64,000 bases of DNA from Entonaema liquescens (Eukaryota; Ascomycota; Sordariomycetes; Xylariales; Xylariaceae): the NCBI GenBank assembly GCA_902805475.1, contig CADCSX010000002.1:1054001-1118000 (forward strand). The letters are read 5' to 3'. The notes beneath the pieces were generated by a model. The model was not told the origin of the DNA. It saw only the letters and a list, made by a program, of their open reading frames with translations, and made no database searches. A program made the position numbers and the translations under genes. This document shows, piece after piece, positions 1 to 10,669 of the stretch; the first letter of the stretch is position 1; each line of letters starts with the position of its first letter.

Positions 1-1194
1 AGTTGGTGCTGACTCTTTGAATACAGGTTATCTTATACTTATCATACTTCTACAAACATCACGAGCTAACCATCCGCCTAGGGTTCTTCTGGACCATGAT
101 GAGCGTTGCTGATATCCTTTCTGCACTCATTGGTGCGGGCCTTCTAAAGATGCGAGGAGTTCTCGGGTATGCTGGCTGGCGCTGGTTATTCTTACTAGAG
201 GCTTTAATAACCCTAATCATTGGGTTGTTCTCATTCGTGCTGATGCCGGCCGGTCCCTGTCAGACCGCGAGTTGGTTTCGAGGAAAGAATGGCTGGTTCA
301 CACACCGGGAAGAGACTATCATTGTCAATCGAGTACTTCGAGAGGACCCTAGCAAGAGCGGAATGCATAACCGTCAACCGATTACACCGAAGCTACTATG
401 GAAATGTCTCCAGGATTTCGATCTTTGGCCGCTATACATCATTGGGCTTACCTTCCAGATCCCTGCTGTTCCGGAGCAGCAATACCTAACGCTCTCTCTA
501 CGACAGATGAAGTTTGACACTTTTACGTCGAACTTACTTTCTATTCCATATACAGTGCTCCACAGTATAGAACCCCTGAGATTTCATAAGATGATATCTG
601 CTAATAACGCTTAGTCTTCACGATGCTTGCCAACACGTATGCGGCCGAAATATTCGGGAATCTCACCTTCGTTGCGATAGTCGGGCAATTCTGGATTCTG
701 CCTTTCTTGATCTATCTAAATGTTGCCAACACGGCGGATGCCAGCAGATGGGTAATCTGGGCCGTAACAACTCTCTTGCTAGCATACCCGAACGGTATGT
801 CACTACCCCTATTCCGTTCTGTTTAAACAGTGCTAACAGTCGACTTATAGCCCATGCAATCCAAGTCGCATGGAACTCGAGAAACTCAAACACCGTACGA
901 TCCCGTACTGTCTCAGCTGCGTGCTACAACATGTTCTGCCAGGCTGGTGGCATCATAGCATCGAATATCTACCGCGCGGACGACGCGCCGCTTTACCGCC
1001 GTGGTAACCGACAACTTATAGCTATCCTTGGGGGAAACATCGGAATCTACTGTCTTACCAAAGTTTACTACGTCCTTAGAAACAGGTACAGAGACAAGAA
1101 GTGGAACGCTATGACGGCTGAGGAGAAGCTGGAGTACTTATCGACAACGACTGACGAGGGAAACAAACGCCTAGACTTCCGATTTGCGCACTGA
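1..1194 (+). CDS. Dal5/allantoate-type MFS permease (5' part outside window)
   Basis: Spliced 3' part of a 12-TM major facilitator of the anion:cation symporter (Dal5, allantoate/vitamin permease) family, expected in the plasma membrane. Exons read as 27-564, 615-794 and 851-1194. The introns 565-614 and 795-850 have GTATAG/GTATGT donors, and the first has a GCTAATAAC branch site. Positions 1-26 are the end of an upstream intron (GCTGAC, then ACAG). Family landmarks seen: YLSYFYKHHELTIRLGFFW near the start, GWRWLFLLEA, then HAIQVAWNSRNSNTVRSRTV and YRRGNRQLIAIL near the end. The C-terminus ends at a TGA at 1192-1194. The start codon and first TM segments are missing because of the window edge. 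The substrate cannot be told from sequence; this family carries small organic anions such as allantoate, ureidosuccinate, nicotinate or pantothenate. Confidence 0.88.
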
Positions 1195-1652
1195 GATAAC
1201 AGCGACACCTACATATTCGCATGTAACCAGCTATGGGATATAGAGAATCTAGATTTACTTATTTTAGACACAAAGACACTGGCTACCTACATTTTTCATT
1301 CACGCTGCATAACCCCTATTCAGTGCGACCCTGGCGCTAAAACATGAATTCACTGTATTTATGGTTTCAAAGAGGTTCCTAGGAAGTATTGTGAAGTTAA
1401 GATATATTATGAATGTAACTACCTGTTTTGGATGTCTAATGGTGTGAAATTATCGATGCCATGAATGACTTGGTTACCTACCTGCCTACGTAATGAAGGA
1501 TCGTGCTAGGTATTTCGGGGAAAACATCGCAAAAGGAAGCGTAGCGGCGTTTCACCTAGTATAACCTTCGCAAAGGTGCAGGGTATCAAAGTTTCCACAT
1601 TCAATCACTTGGCCCAAAAGAACTCCCGTCCCTCCCCTACTGGGCCCTGGCC
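1195..1652. other. Intergenic, 3' ends of convergent genes
   Basis: Space between the convergent permease and small acidic protein genes. I see no reading frame, repeat or RNA gene here. Confidence 0.5.
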
Positions 1653-2012
1653 CTAGTCGGATTCCTGGAGCTCTCGCTGCTCATCGCTCTCGTGGATTGC
1701 GAATTCGATCTTCGACTCTATGGACTTCAGCGTCTTGAGACCAGCTTCGATTCTCTCTTGCTCATTCTTCCCACTGAAAGCGTCCCGGTCCTCGGCATCC
1801 TTGAGCTTGCCCCAGGCAGCGACGATGTAATCCAAGCTCTTGTTGAACATCCTCTCCTTCCAGGAAGGCAGGATCTCCTCCTCCACGATCTGGTCGTTGA
1901 TGTCGCTCTCGAGTTCGTTGATGTTGTCTAGGATGATATCGAGGTCAATTGTGGTATCGATGGACGAGGGTTCTCCGGAATAGAGCATCTTGAAAGATTG
2001 TTCAGTTGGCAA
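1653..2012 (-). CDS. Small acidic helical protein, unknown function
   Basis: Uninterrupted 119-aa frame from ATG at 2012 to a stop at 1653. The protein is acidic and strongly helix-forming: runs such as DLDIILDNINELESDINDQ and SWKERMFNKSLDYIVAAW alternate charged and hydrophobic residues, suggesting one or two coiled coils. There is no signal peptide, membrane segment or cysteine pattern. A TATA-like element lies about 120 bp upstream on the same strand. I do not recognise the family. The plus-strand frame over the same bases is a shadow. It is probably real because of the codon pattern, promoter and clean start, but this is unproven. Confidence 0.5.
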   Translation of the reverse strand: MPTEQSFKMLYSGEPSSIDTTIDLDIILDNINELESDINDQIVEEEILPSWKERMFNKSLDYIVAAWGKLKDAEDRDAFSGKNEQERIEAGLKTLKSIESKIEFAIHESDEQRELQESD

Positions 2013-2127
2013 TTTTTGTGTTTTTGGTGGGTAACAAGGGCGAAAAGTAGTTGGCGTGAAAAGTGCGATTTATTATGGATTGATGGTGGACTCAAAGGAA
2101 AGTGAAGGAGAGCAGGCCACCGATATG

Positions 2128-2135
2128 TTTATATA
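2128..2135 (-). promoter_or_regulatory. TATA-like box of the small acidic protein gene
   Basis: TATATAAA on the minus strand about 115-120 bp upstream of the ATG at 2012. The position is plausible for a core promoter; there is no other support. Confidence 0.35.
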
Positions 2136-2750
2136 GAAAACGCCCGTAGTATCTAGTGAAGAAGTGTCTCAGGCGCGAAGCTTGGTTACACCTGGATGTG
2201 ATGAGTAGTATGATTATCATATATCTGAATTAGAGATGAGTTATTCATACGTTTGCACTGATTCAATACTTGGCTAGCAATTTGTGTAAATGGTGTCCAG
2301 TTACAATGAGTTCGTCGCCACACGTTCATATGTGTTATCCGGTGAGTTTATAACTAGCTGTCGCTTTGACCAAATGGGGAGGCACGTATTATATGCCTTT
2401 GCAATGTACGCACATGTGTTCAGAAGAAAGCTCATTGTTGTTACCTATACCAAGGACATTCGGTGTTCACTGGTAAGGCGCATATGGCTAGGCACCTAGG
2501 TATGATGGTTACATGGCTTATACATTAAATTCTCATATCTGATACCCCTTAATTAATCAATGAGCTATGCTAGCCTATGTCTATTTTAGTGTCGATCTGT
2601 CTCTGTTTCCTTTCAACAAAACTCCCCCCTCTAAATGCGAAATCTCTACTATGTAGTATGGGATAAACTTTCTTCGATAGTCATAGGAAATGCTTATACC
2701 CATCCCCTATAACCTTTGCGCCGTACCTTGAATAGCGATAAGGAGATACA
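2136..2750. other. Intergenic sequence
   Basis: AT-leaning spacer between two minus-strand genes. No convincing coding frame; the 69-aa frame at 2290-2499 has no recognisable features. Confidence 0.4.
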
Positions 2751-3548
2751 TCAATGTTTCAACGCGCCTGTCGTCCTCGCAACGTCTAGAATTTGATCTA
2801 CAAGCGGCTGCACATCCGTTCCTTTGAGTGGTATCCTATGCGCTCCATCCCACTCGACCAATCTAGCTGTCTGTGGATCGCAGTACTCTTCTAACAGCTC
2901 GCGATGCAAATTCAAACCAGGGTCACTGCGCCCATGAACATGAATTGTTGGTAGCCTTAAGACGTGGTTTCCGCTCATCATTTCCATGAGATCTGGCGCA
3001 CCCGTGAGTCCCACCTCCGATGCTCTGCTTAACAGAGTCGACGTGAAAACCTCGGGGTCAAGATTGACTATGGGTGCCCGCCCGGCCATAACCACGGCAA
3101 ACTTCCAGTCCGAACCCGCCTGCGCCGGCCCCAGTTTCTCGGTCCGAATCTGTTGACGATACAATAAACTCGCGGCAATCTTGGCGCCCTGGCTAAATCC
3201 GAGAAGCCCCACCCAGGCACCAGTAGCACCGGCAGCGTCATCGGCATCCATAGCGCTCTGCAGAGAAGCATTTATGTCCGCGACAGCACGGGTGTCGTCC
3301 AATTCTTCGTGTTCGGGGAGCCAGCGCAGCCATCTCTTGAAGGGACCGTGCTCCGCATAGACCGAGAGCACGTCCGGGCCGGCAGCAGAGTCGTAAGGAG
3401 CCTCGGCGTATACCAATCGGAAATAAGGCTCCAGGGTCCGTGACAGTACGCGGCATTGAGCTCTAAAAATACGGGCGTTGGTTCCACCACCATGCAAACA
3501 CAGGATCCGTGGTAGATGCAATGTCGCATCTCCGCCCTTAGTCGCCAT
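2751..3548 (-). CDS. FSH-type serine hydrolase (alpha/beta hydrolase)
   Basis: Intronless 265-aa protein of the fungal FSH family (FSH1-3/LovG-like alpha/beta hydrolases), most likely cytosolic. The N-terminal strand and oxyanion segment RILCLHGGGTNARIF starts at residue 14. The nucleophile elbow GFSQG puts the catalytic Ser at 119. Asp209 (HGRSDPG) and His237 (GAHRIP) complete the triad. The length is typical. The family hydrolyses small esters or thioesters, and some members release products from polyketide synthases. No PKS or other biosynthetic gene is visible nearby, so no pathway role can be assigned. The start ATG at 3548 sits just before the LHLPRILCLHG core, as usual for the family. 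Confidence 0.88.
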   Translation of the reverse strand: MATKGGDATLHLPRILCLHGGGTNARIFRAQCRVLSRTLEPYFRLVYAEAPYDSAAGPDVLSVYAEHGPFKRWLRWLPEHEELDDTRAVADINASLQSAMDADDAAGATGAWVGLLGFSQGAKIAASLLYRQQIRTEKLGPAQAGSDWKFAVVMAGRAPIVNLDPEVFTSTLLSRASEVGLTGAPDLMEMMSGNHVLRLPTIHVHGRSDPGLNLHRELLEEYCDPQTARLVEWDGAHRIPLKGTDVQPLVDQILDVARTTGALKH

Positions 3549-4384
3549 GGTGTGTGTATGCGGTACTTTTAGAATGTGATTTATTTACCGTATAGAACTT
3601 CTCAGGCCTGTGTACCAAAAACTAATTAGAGTTCACGCTCGGACCTTGGTATATGGTGGTGTGGTAGCTAGAAAAAGAAAAAACAGTGTATATAGGATAT
3701 ATTAAAGTGTAGGGAAGTCAAGGTAAAAAGTGCGGAGGGCCGACGGTAGAAGGTGAGCTATCAGGCTTGTTATCAGAAATCCCGAGTCCGCGTTTATGGC
3801 GGATCGTAAGCGAAGGGATGCGAAGGAAAGTAGGATTCTTACCGAAACGACCCTACAGCCAATTAGAACGTTCGAAGCTGATGTACAGATTCGGACTTCA
3901 CCAACTGTATGTTAGTAAGCTGTGTCAGCTCATTCTCCGATAACCGCTTAGTCTTGTTATATTACTGGCTGAGACAATGTTACATTGATATTGCAGATCT
4001 TGACAATTGATTGGCAAATTACACAAGGTAGCTTATGCTTCCGCCATAATGAGAGGAGTTGCACAAGAAACGCAACATTGACCAATTAGCTTTGAGGACA
4101 TGACCGAATAGTAACAGCCATGAAAGAAATTAACCTTTGATGTTGTCTTTTACTCAATATTCCATCTTCATCTTCATACACCGAATCGAAATAAGTCAGC
4201 TCAATCCGTTTTGGTTTCATTGCGGCATGCTCTGCTTCAGACGAAGTACATATATTATGTGACACAATTTAGCAACTTTGACGCATTCATAGTTATACCG
4301 ACCCAACAATAATTTCGGAAAAGTCTCGGACTAGCCCGCACCACGACCGGAGTATTCCGATCACTATAAAGGACCTAACCCCGA
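3549..4384. other. Intergenic sequence between FSH hydrolase and AA9 genes
   Basis: About 0.8 kb with no supported gene, holding the promoter side of the FSH gene and the 3' flank of the AA9 gene. I see no repeat or RNA. Confidence 0.4.
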
Positions 4385-5476
4385 TTATCCCGACCATGCC
4401 GGTGGCTGCGGCGGCACAAAAGTGGAGACGTTGAAGGCCCACCCGGCGTAGAAGTAAACATCTGTTGTTACCGTTAGCACAGTATACAAAGATTCTTATA
4501 ATGGAGGGTATGACACATACCCGGCTGATTGAACGTGTAGACACCGGGGATCTGAACCAACGGCCCTGGAGTGCCAACTTCGCTGTTTGGATTCACGATC
4601 TCAATGTGGGCACAGTTTACGTAGAACTGAGCTTCAGGCGTGTTTGGGTAGATGTGTTCAAACCGCAAGAGATACTTTCCAGGAGGCGTAGTCTGCGGGA
4701 TTGTGAAGTTATACTATCAATGTTTGTTAGCTAACCTCCTAAAACCTGTCTTTATATTGTATCTGAAGCCCCAGAAGACATACGCTATCCAAAATGTATG
4801 TTCCCCATTGCGCCAAGTAACTGTTCTTCAGACTTTCGTACTCTGGCAGTGAGAAATCAATCGACTGCTCCGTGCGCCCAGTCACTAGCAGGATCTTGAA
4901 CCAATCCCCATCACCGGCGTACTCGTGGATGTCATCTGTGGGTGACTTCGATAGCCATGCAGATGCGAAGCCAGGGTGATACATAGTTGCTTTCTCGCCC
5001 TCCTAAACACCTTGTCAATATGTAAATAGGTAGGAGATACTTGAGATTATGCTCATACAGATACCAAAGTGCTTTCCACTCCAAAGCCAACCGTATCGCC
5101 GGCTTGGACCGTGGCGGTCTTCACCTGTGTGAAGGGGAGGGACGCTTCGCGGCCACATCTCATGTCAATGGAGTCAGGATCCAGGATCGGATAGACCAAG
5201 GCGAGGTTCGGGGTTGCGTCCGCACGAGGCTTTACTTCTCTAATATTACTCTATATTAGTCACTTCTTTGTTGCTGTCCTGGTGTTGCCAGAGACCTACC
5301 GGACATATTCGAAGTATTTTGTCCACTGATTATTCAGAATCAGATGTGGGAAGAAGTCTAGAATATTAAACGTTAGTGTTATATTGATTGATCGGCAAGG
5401 GTCGGGGCTAGTACGCACAATGGGCATTAGACACACCCAGGAGGCTGGAACCGAGCAGGGCAATTGAACACTTCAT
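4385..5476 (-). CDS. AA9 lytic polysaccharide monooxygenase
   Basis: Spliced model of six exons on the minus strand: 5419-5476, 5300-5357, 5065-5239, 4784-5002, 4521-4692 and 4385-4461 (759 nt, 252 aa). All five introns (59-91 nt) have GT...AG ends. AA9 enzymes are secreted copper monooxygenases that oxidatively cleave cellulose and related glucans. The signal peptide MKCSIALLGSSLLGVSNA is followed directly by His, giving the mature N-terminal histidine of the copper brace. The second copper His is in ATMYHPGF. The axial Tyr lies in EAQFYVNCAHIEIV, with the conserved Gln two residues before it. Further AA9 marks are DPDSIDMRCGR, TATVQAGDTVGF, PPGKYLLRFEHI and a C-terminal PPAWSG. No carbohydrate-binding module follows. 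It appears intact. Small exons make it easy to miss by frame scanning. Confidence 0.87.
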
Positions 5477-5649
5477 TGTAGATCAGAGTTAAAATAGTAT
5501 ATTGGCTGATAATCTAATGATCTTAGATCTGAACTGTCCAAGATCGACGACCCTTTGCCCCGATTTTATAGACGCTTCCTCTCGCCTCCTGTCATGGAGG
5601 TTTGACTACCGCTCTCGATTCACAGGTAACTATGCACGAGTATATTAGC

Positions 5650-5930
5650 CGGGAGCCGGCATCCGTGCATACCCGGCCAGGACGTAGTAGTCCGCTCCAT
5701 AAAACTCTCCATTGGGAAGCTCCAAAGTTCCAACAGATCGGATAGTTTTTCATTACGATCGGAGATATGCAAATAATCCTGCAGTTAGGGTAGCATGGCC
5801 CTGGGGAGTTGCCGTGAAGTGGGACCTCGTAAAGACATCGATTAATAACAATGCCGCCGTTGCATCGCGCGGTTAGCCAATGTTGCGGTCGCCACATAGA
5901 AGTGATAATAATAGGACTTGCAGCTGCTCA
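5650..5930 (-). pseudogene. Decayed coding relic, family not recognised
   Basis: On the minus strand one frame reads DATAALLLIDVFTRSHFTAT and onward to FAYLRS, then two stops (TAA TGA), then KTIRSVGTLELPNGEFYGAD and YYVLAGYARMPAPG before a final stop. Upstream, HFYVATATLANRA lies in another frame. The amino-acid texture looks coding, but stops and a frameshift break it. I cannot name the family. It may be a remnant of a gene upstream of the AA9 gene. Confidence 0.3.
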
Positions 5931-6614
5931 AGTGAATATTGAAACCTTATTTCAATTCCTATCGAATAGAACAAAGGCTTTAGAAGACGCCTAGGCATTG
6001 TTGGAGACAACGGCTACTGCATCTCCAACATATTCACTTACAAATCAAACTAAAGGCAAGCCCAAGACGGCTATTTCTGGGATGGGAGAGTTGACCTCGC
6101 CACTCATACGGTACCTAAGTGAAGGCACTTTAGGTATTTCTAATTTACAAGGAGGCTCTTGGGTATCATTTGCGGAGATATATAAAAACTGTTTTTTAGG
6201 AAGGTTAGTAATGAACCAATAACAGCCAAGGTCAACACGGCATCTAAAGCAACCTAAAGCATCATATAACCACCTGAAGTGACCTTTGAGTTGGTGATGT
6301 TCCATTTGCTCTATGAAAGAATTGTTCCGTCAATACTCGGACACGAAGCCTTTCAGCCAAAGAAGGAAAAAGCAACTCCTTTCTCCCCATTTCAAGTCAA
6401 GTTACAGCAGTGAACCTATATTATATTGAGCTACCTCTAGAACTTACTTCTACAGATATACTGGGTTAAAGTAACGTATCACGCGCAGCCAGTTATGACA
6501 GAATCAGATACAGACAGTTAACAGAGCAGTCTAGACCCCATTTTCATCCCTTCCCTTTTGTTAATAGGTACCGGGGCTTGGGAGGTCATTCACTCACTGT
6601 TTCTTTCCCTTCTG
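5931..6614. other. Intergenic sequence
   Basis: No supported gene. Short open frames on both strands (5998-6222, 6045-6305) overlap each other and show no motif. Confidence 0.35.
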
Positions 6615-6947
6615 TTACTGTTCTTTCTGTTCTTGCTGTTGCTCTCGTTCTCGTCTCTCCCGCTCTTTTTCCTCATTTTCCTGGTGCTGCCGGAACCGCA
6701 TCGCTTCTTCCTCCGTTAGTTGGATCTCTTCCTCAGCATCATAAATCTCTTCGATATTGGTGAGAACTGACCAAAGTTTCAGGCAATTATCACAGTCCAA
6801 CACTCTTTTCCCTAAGAAATTGACTTTCAAGTTTGGGCAGTGAGGAGTACAGGCCAAAGGATCAGGACAGGGATCATAATTCCTATAGTAATGCCAGTTA
6901 TAGCTGCACATTCCGCACAACGTTATCGTAAGGTCGCATCGACACAT
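6615..6947 (-). CDS. Small Cys-rich protein with charged coiled tail
   Basis: 110-aa frame, ATG at 6947. The N-terminal half has nine cysteines (2, 4, 11, 14, 27, 33, 37, 52, 55) in paired CxC / CxxC spacing, with His19 and His36, which suggests zinc binding rather than secreted disulphides; there is no signal peptide. The second half, from about residue 65, is a highly charged Glu/Arg/Gln helix, probably a coiled coil. Small proteins of this layout are common unannotated genes in Sordariomycetes and related fungi (general knowledge), and the function is unknown. The low-complexity tail also creates a plus-strand shadow frame. Confidence 0.55.
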   Translation of the reverse strand: MCRCDLTITLCGMCSYNWHYYRNYDPCPDPLACTPHCPNLKVNFLGKRVLDCDNCLKLWSVLTNIEEIYDAEEEIQLTEEEAMRFRQHQENEEKERERREREQQQEQKEQ

Positions 6948-7900
6948 GTTGAACTACGTATCTGGTGCTAATATAGAGTTGTATCGGTTGTAACTAGTCG
7001 TTGATGAGATGAGATTTGCTACTATGTGGTGAGTATTTCTCGATGACGAGAAAAGATTACAAAAAAAAGCTCGAGGCATATCAGATTCATATAGCTACTG
7101 TATCTAAAACTTTGTCCCCGAACATGAACTACGGAATCTTAGTTATAATATCGTGATACAGTCTCAGTACAGGCCTCTTAATACTTGCAACTAGTGAACA
7201 GCAGCTGCACTCTTAGTAGGTAGTTGATATTTATTGTTTAGGATATGTACCTACATTAAGTAACTTGGGACACACATTAAGTCTACTACCTAAAACTGTT
7301 TTGGTGGCAAGATTCATGAAGGTAATATCTCCTATTCAACCGGAAAAGAGAGTACTTGACGAAACAGAACCACACATCTTCGATAGGTACTATTATTCAT
7401 ATCAGATATATTTCCAAAACGTTACATTATTCTAATATCCGTATATTCTTATATCGAAGTCTTAGACCTCACCGGATAGACAGCTCGATGATAAAGCATC
7501 CTTGCAAACAAACGCTGGGAATAGAAAATTTGCAGAACTTGTTAGCAACTTTCTCTTTCCTTCGAAGTCCTCAGGTTACTGACACTTCTCATCACCCGGA
7601 TGAAGTACTTCGTCTACAATTGCTAGAGACAAGAAGCCTCTTGTTATATAAGACTCTTGTTTCTATAATAAGCATACGGGACGATGTAACCCTTATATAG
7701 CTCTCGGAGATAAAGTCGAGGATTAAGTATCTTTGTCTACAACGCAACAATCCTTTGTTATAAGTAGCCTTGGCATGCTAATAGTTATTCCGATCCGTGG
7801 GCGGATCAGGCAACCATTCAAATGGTCACATAAATAGTCTGTATTTCCAAGTCAAGAAGGAAGAAAAACGCTTGAAGTGAAGCTATGGATCTAATACTCA
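6948..7900. other. Intergenic sequence
   Basis: About 950 bp. A 114-aa frame at 7356-7700 (+) has no motif and atypical codon texture, so it is not called. Confidence 0.35.
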
Positions 7901-9151
7901 ATGGAGGTCATTTCGAGCACCTACAACGCCGAATTCTGTTGTCCCATTTGCAATGTCCTGTTTCTTCCTCCTTCAACACTGTACAGGAAGGCTATGGATT
8001 GGCTGACAGAGATCGTGCTGTTGAGTGATCCAGACAACGAGTTTGAGCAGCTATCGAAAGATAACGGTTTAAGGGAAAATTTCGATGCCGCACCACCACA
8101 GGCACATATCCTACATGAGATCGAAAAGACCCGTGCGCACTTTGTGACAGGAGTCGATTTCCGAATCTTAACCCTACCTAACCTTGAAGATCACGGTAAA
8201 CTGGTTCTGCCTTATGATATGTATCAACTTATATATGGCAAGAATGACCCATGGGGCCCGCCGCCGTACTTTATTCCCGCGCACAAGGCCTGTGTCGACG
8301 TAGCTGAGAGCAGGATGTGCCGGCCACCCCACAACATTGCAGTTCGTGACCTACGTACTCTGTGGAAGGTCCTGCGCATGCGGAGAGCCGTTAGCTCACC
8401 TTCCGGTGGGCCAAACGGCCTGGGATCAATGCCTCCCCATGGAATACAGCTACCTCACCACTACTACGTACCCTTCCAACCCACTGCCTTGAAATTTGAG
8501 ATCAGGGGTGATGGCGAGTGGTGGGTACGTATACACAGCATAATCCTTACTGTTATTGCTAGTACCTAATGGTGTTAACGGCTGACTGATGGCGGATATG
8601 TCTAGGAAGCTAACCCGCTAGTCATACCGGGACTAACCTCCACGATCCTTGAAAATTTCGAGGGTCTACCACCTGCGCCGCCGACTGGTGTACACACCAT
8701 CGCATTTCAGAATAAGTTCATGAAGCTGCCATCAGAGTTACAGGTGCTCATCCGCTCGCACTTGGTGACACAGAACGGGCTTCCCAGCCGATGTAACGGG
8801 CTACTGCCTCAGTGGATGTGGCGTGAAATGTTGTTGGGCGGCGAACTAATACCTTACCTCTACGATCTCGATATCGACGCCGTGAAGGCTTTCCACATCC
8901 AGTGGGAACGTAATAATGGCGACGAAGAGCCCCATTGGGAACTTCTCGCCCGCAAGCTTAGCCAGGTGGCATGGCGCATGTGGGACGTGCAGAACAGCGA
9001 GATAAAAATCCCCGACGGGCTTCGCAATCGCAGACGAATCTGGAAACTAGTCGAGGAGATGTACCCGAATGATCTGGCTGATTTAGCGCGCAAGGGTACC
9101 CCGTCCACATCGAGGCGCCGGTACAGAGTTGGCGATTCGCTGAGTCGGTAG
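7901..9151 (+). CDS. Unknown protein with N-terminal CxxC and F-box-like segment
   Basis: Two exons, 7901-8524 and 8606-9151, joined by an 81-nt intron with GTACGT...TCTAG ends; the join keeps the frame (GEWW then EANPLVIPG) and gives 389 aa. An N-terminal EFCCPICNVLF could bind metal. Around residue 247 the segment FMKLPSELQVLIRSHL matches the start of fungal F-box motifs (LP.EL...I...L), followed by Trp-rich helices. The C-terminus is basic and Ser-rich. It may be an F-box-like adaptor for SCF ubiquitin ligases, but the domain sits unusually late and no substrate-binding repeats are seen. The family is otherwise unrecognised. ATG 7901 is the first in frame. Confidence 0.65.
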
Positions 9152-9877
9152 TACTTACCTAAAGTAACAGCTGAAGTACTGCTTGAATGTACCCATTCAG
9201 TATATCTTCGATTTATGGGAGGGTTTTTCGTTATTATATGGTCCTAGGGTTACTCAGACCTGGGCTGTTGGTGGTTGAAGTAAACGATTGTATCATTGAC
9301 AGACGTTTCTAAATATAGAACATGGACGGTACTTAAGGTTTAAGTTACGTAGCTGATAAGGCAATCGATTGGGCGCCAGCTTAAGATTGTGGAGTGAGAA
9401 CAATCAATTGAACTATTCTAGGATCTAGAGGAAGACATGACAGGGTACCTTCTACTTGGTGAGTTCGAGTGTTATTAGAATGCTTCATGGAATAAACCAC
9501 TACCTAACATAGGTACATATACACATAGATGATTGGATACTACGCTAGAATGAAAAAAAAACAAAACATTAAGAGGGAAACTATGTTTACACTTTCATTA
9601 AGGTTACTCTTCATTAATATGTATTACTACGATACCTGTCTAAGCTAAGATAAATGTCGGGGGTTCGGCTGCGACAGTCGGAACTATGGTAGAGTCCCAC
9701 TGCCCACACCCAGGTCGGTACCTCCCATTTTACTCTGATTGTGTGTAGGAGCGATGCATATGACATAGGTAGGTCAAAGCTCAATCTCCAATTGTCAGGC
9801 AACAGTAGAACCGTCGCAGACAAGCAGGGCACCAGCCGATGCCAGCGCCCTAGCCGAAGTTCGTAGATTACGCGGTC
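9152..9877. other. Intergenic sequence
   Basis: No supported gene. A 9-A run lies near 9553. Confidence 0.4.
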
Positions 9878-10210
9878 GTGAGGCGGCTATGTTCCTCGTC
9901 GGTCGGTGGAAGCAGCAGTCTCATTCGGGGCTGGAGGATCGTGTCCAGTTCGCGGGTCGGAAGGCGGCTTCTAGTCCTCGTCGTCGGCGGTACTAGGCGG
10001 TCTTCTCGGGTGCAGAGGATCGTGTCTGACCGGCGGCGTGTCGACGCGGGTCGAAAGGCGGCTATGTTCCCCGTCGGTTGGAACTGCAGTCTTTGCGGGT
10101 CCAGAGGATCGTGTCTGGTTCGCGGGTCGGGAGGCGGGCCAAGGTCTCGTCGTCGGTTTCCAAGGGCAGTCTCAATCGGTCGCCGGAGGATCGTGTCCGG
10201 GGTGAAGCCT
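9878..10210. repeat. GC-rich minisatellite, about four units of 81-89 bp
   Basis: The core GAGGATCGTGTC recurs at about 9934, 10015, 10104 and 10186 (spacings 81, 89 and 82). Each copy is preceded by a GCAGTCT- or GGTCTTCT-like stretch and followed by a GCGGGTCG-AGGCGG-like stretch. The G+C and CpG content is far above the flanks. Long frames on both strands here result from the repeat and are not called as genes. Confidence 0.75.
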
Positions 10211-10424
10211 AGGGCTAAGAGAGATGGGTAAGTAGAACAAAGGGTTAGCGCAGCATCCAAAGGGTGAAGTATCCAAAAAGGTGGGTATCCAAAAAAGAAT
10301 GGTTAGATGAGAGGGTAAAAGATTAGACAAGTAGATGATGGGTAGATGTGGGAGATGGTAAAGAGAATTGAGGATAGATAGTTGAGATTAAATGTGATGA
10401 TATGCGACAAGTATTGATAGTAAA

Positions 10425-10550
10425 TGATGGGTAGATTGGTAATGAAGATTGGAAGTGAAGATTGGTATTGAAGATTGGTATTGGAGATTGTTATTGAAGA
10501 TTGATGTTGGAGATTGGAAGTGAAGATTGAAAGTGAAGGTGGAAGTGGAA
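10425..10550. repeat. A/G-rich microsatellite with GAAGATTGGTATT-like units
   Basis: Imperfect tandem units of about 12-13 bp (GAAGATTGGAAGT, GAAGATTGGTATT, GGAGATTGTTATT) give a strong purine bias on the plus strand. The minus-strand frame through it (Asn/Ser/Ile-rich) is a product of the repeat. Confidence 0.7.
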
Positions 10551-10636
10551 GAAAGATGCCAGGTTGGGGGGAAGTGCCCAGACTTTTATAATAATTGGGA
10601 GGGCGGTGAGACCAGAGATTGATTTGCACTGATCCT

Positions 10637-10669
10637 GCAAGAGCTTTAGAATCAGAACTACGCTCTTGC
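10637..10669. repeat. Short perfect inverted repeat (8-bp stem)
   Basis: GCAAGAGC at 10637-10644 and GCTCTTGC at 10662-10669, separated by 17 nt. It may form a hairpin; no function is evident. Confidence 0.4.

Noticed and set aside
9868..10260. 130-aa Arg/Pro-rich minus-strand frame and 117-aa plus-strand frame
   Set aside because: Both lie across the GC-rich minisatellite; long frames on both strands are expected from a repeat with few stop codons.
10303..10629. 108-aa Ser/Asn/Ile-rich minus-strand frame
   Set aside because: It is the translation of the A/G-rich microsatellite, without any motif.
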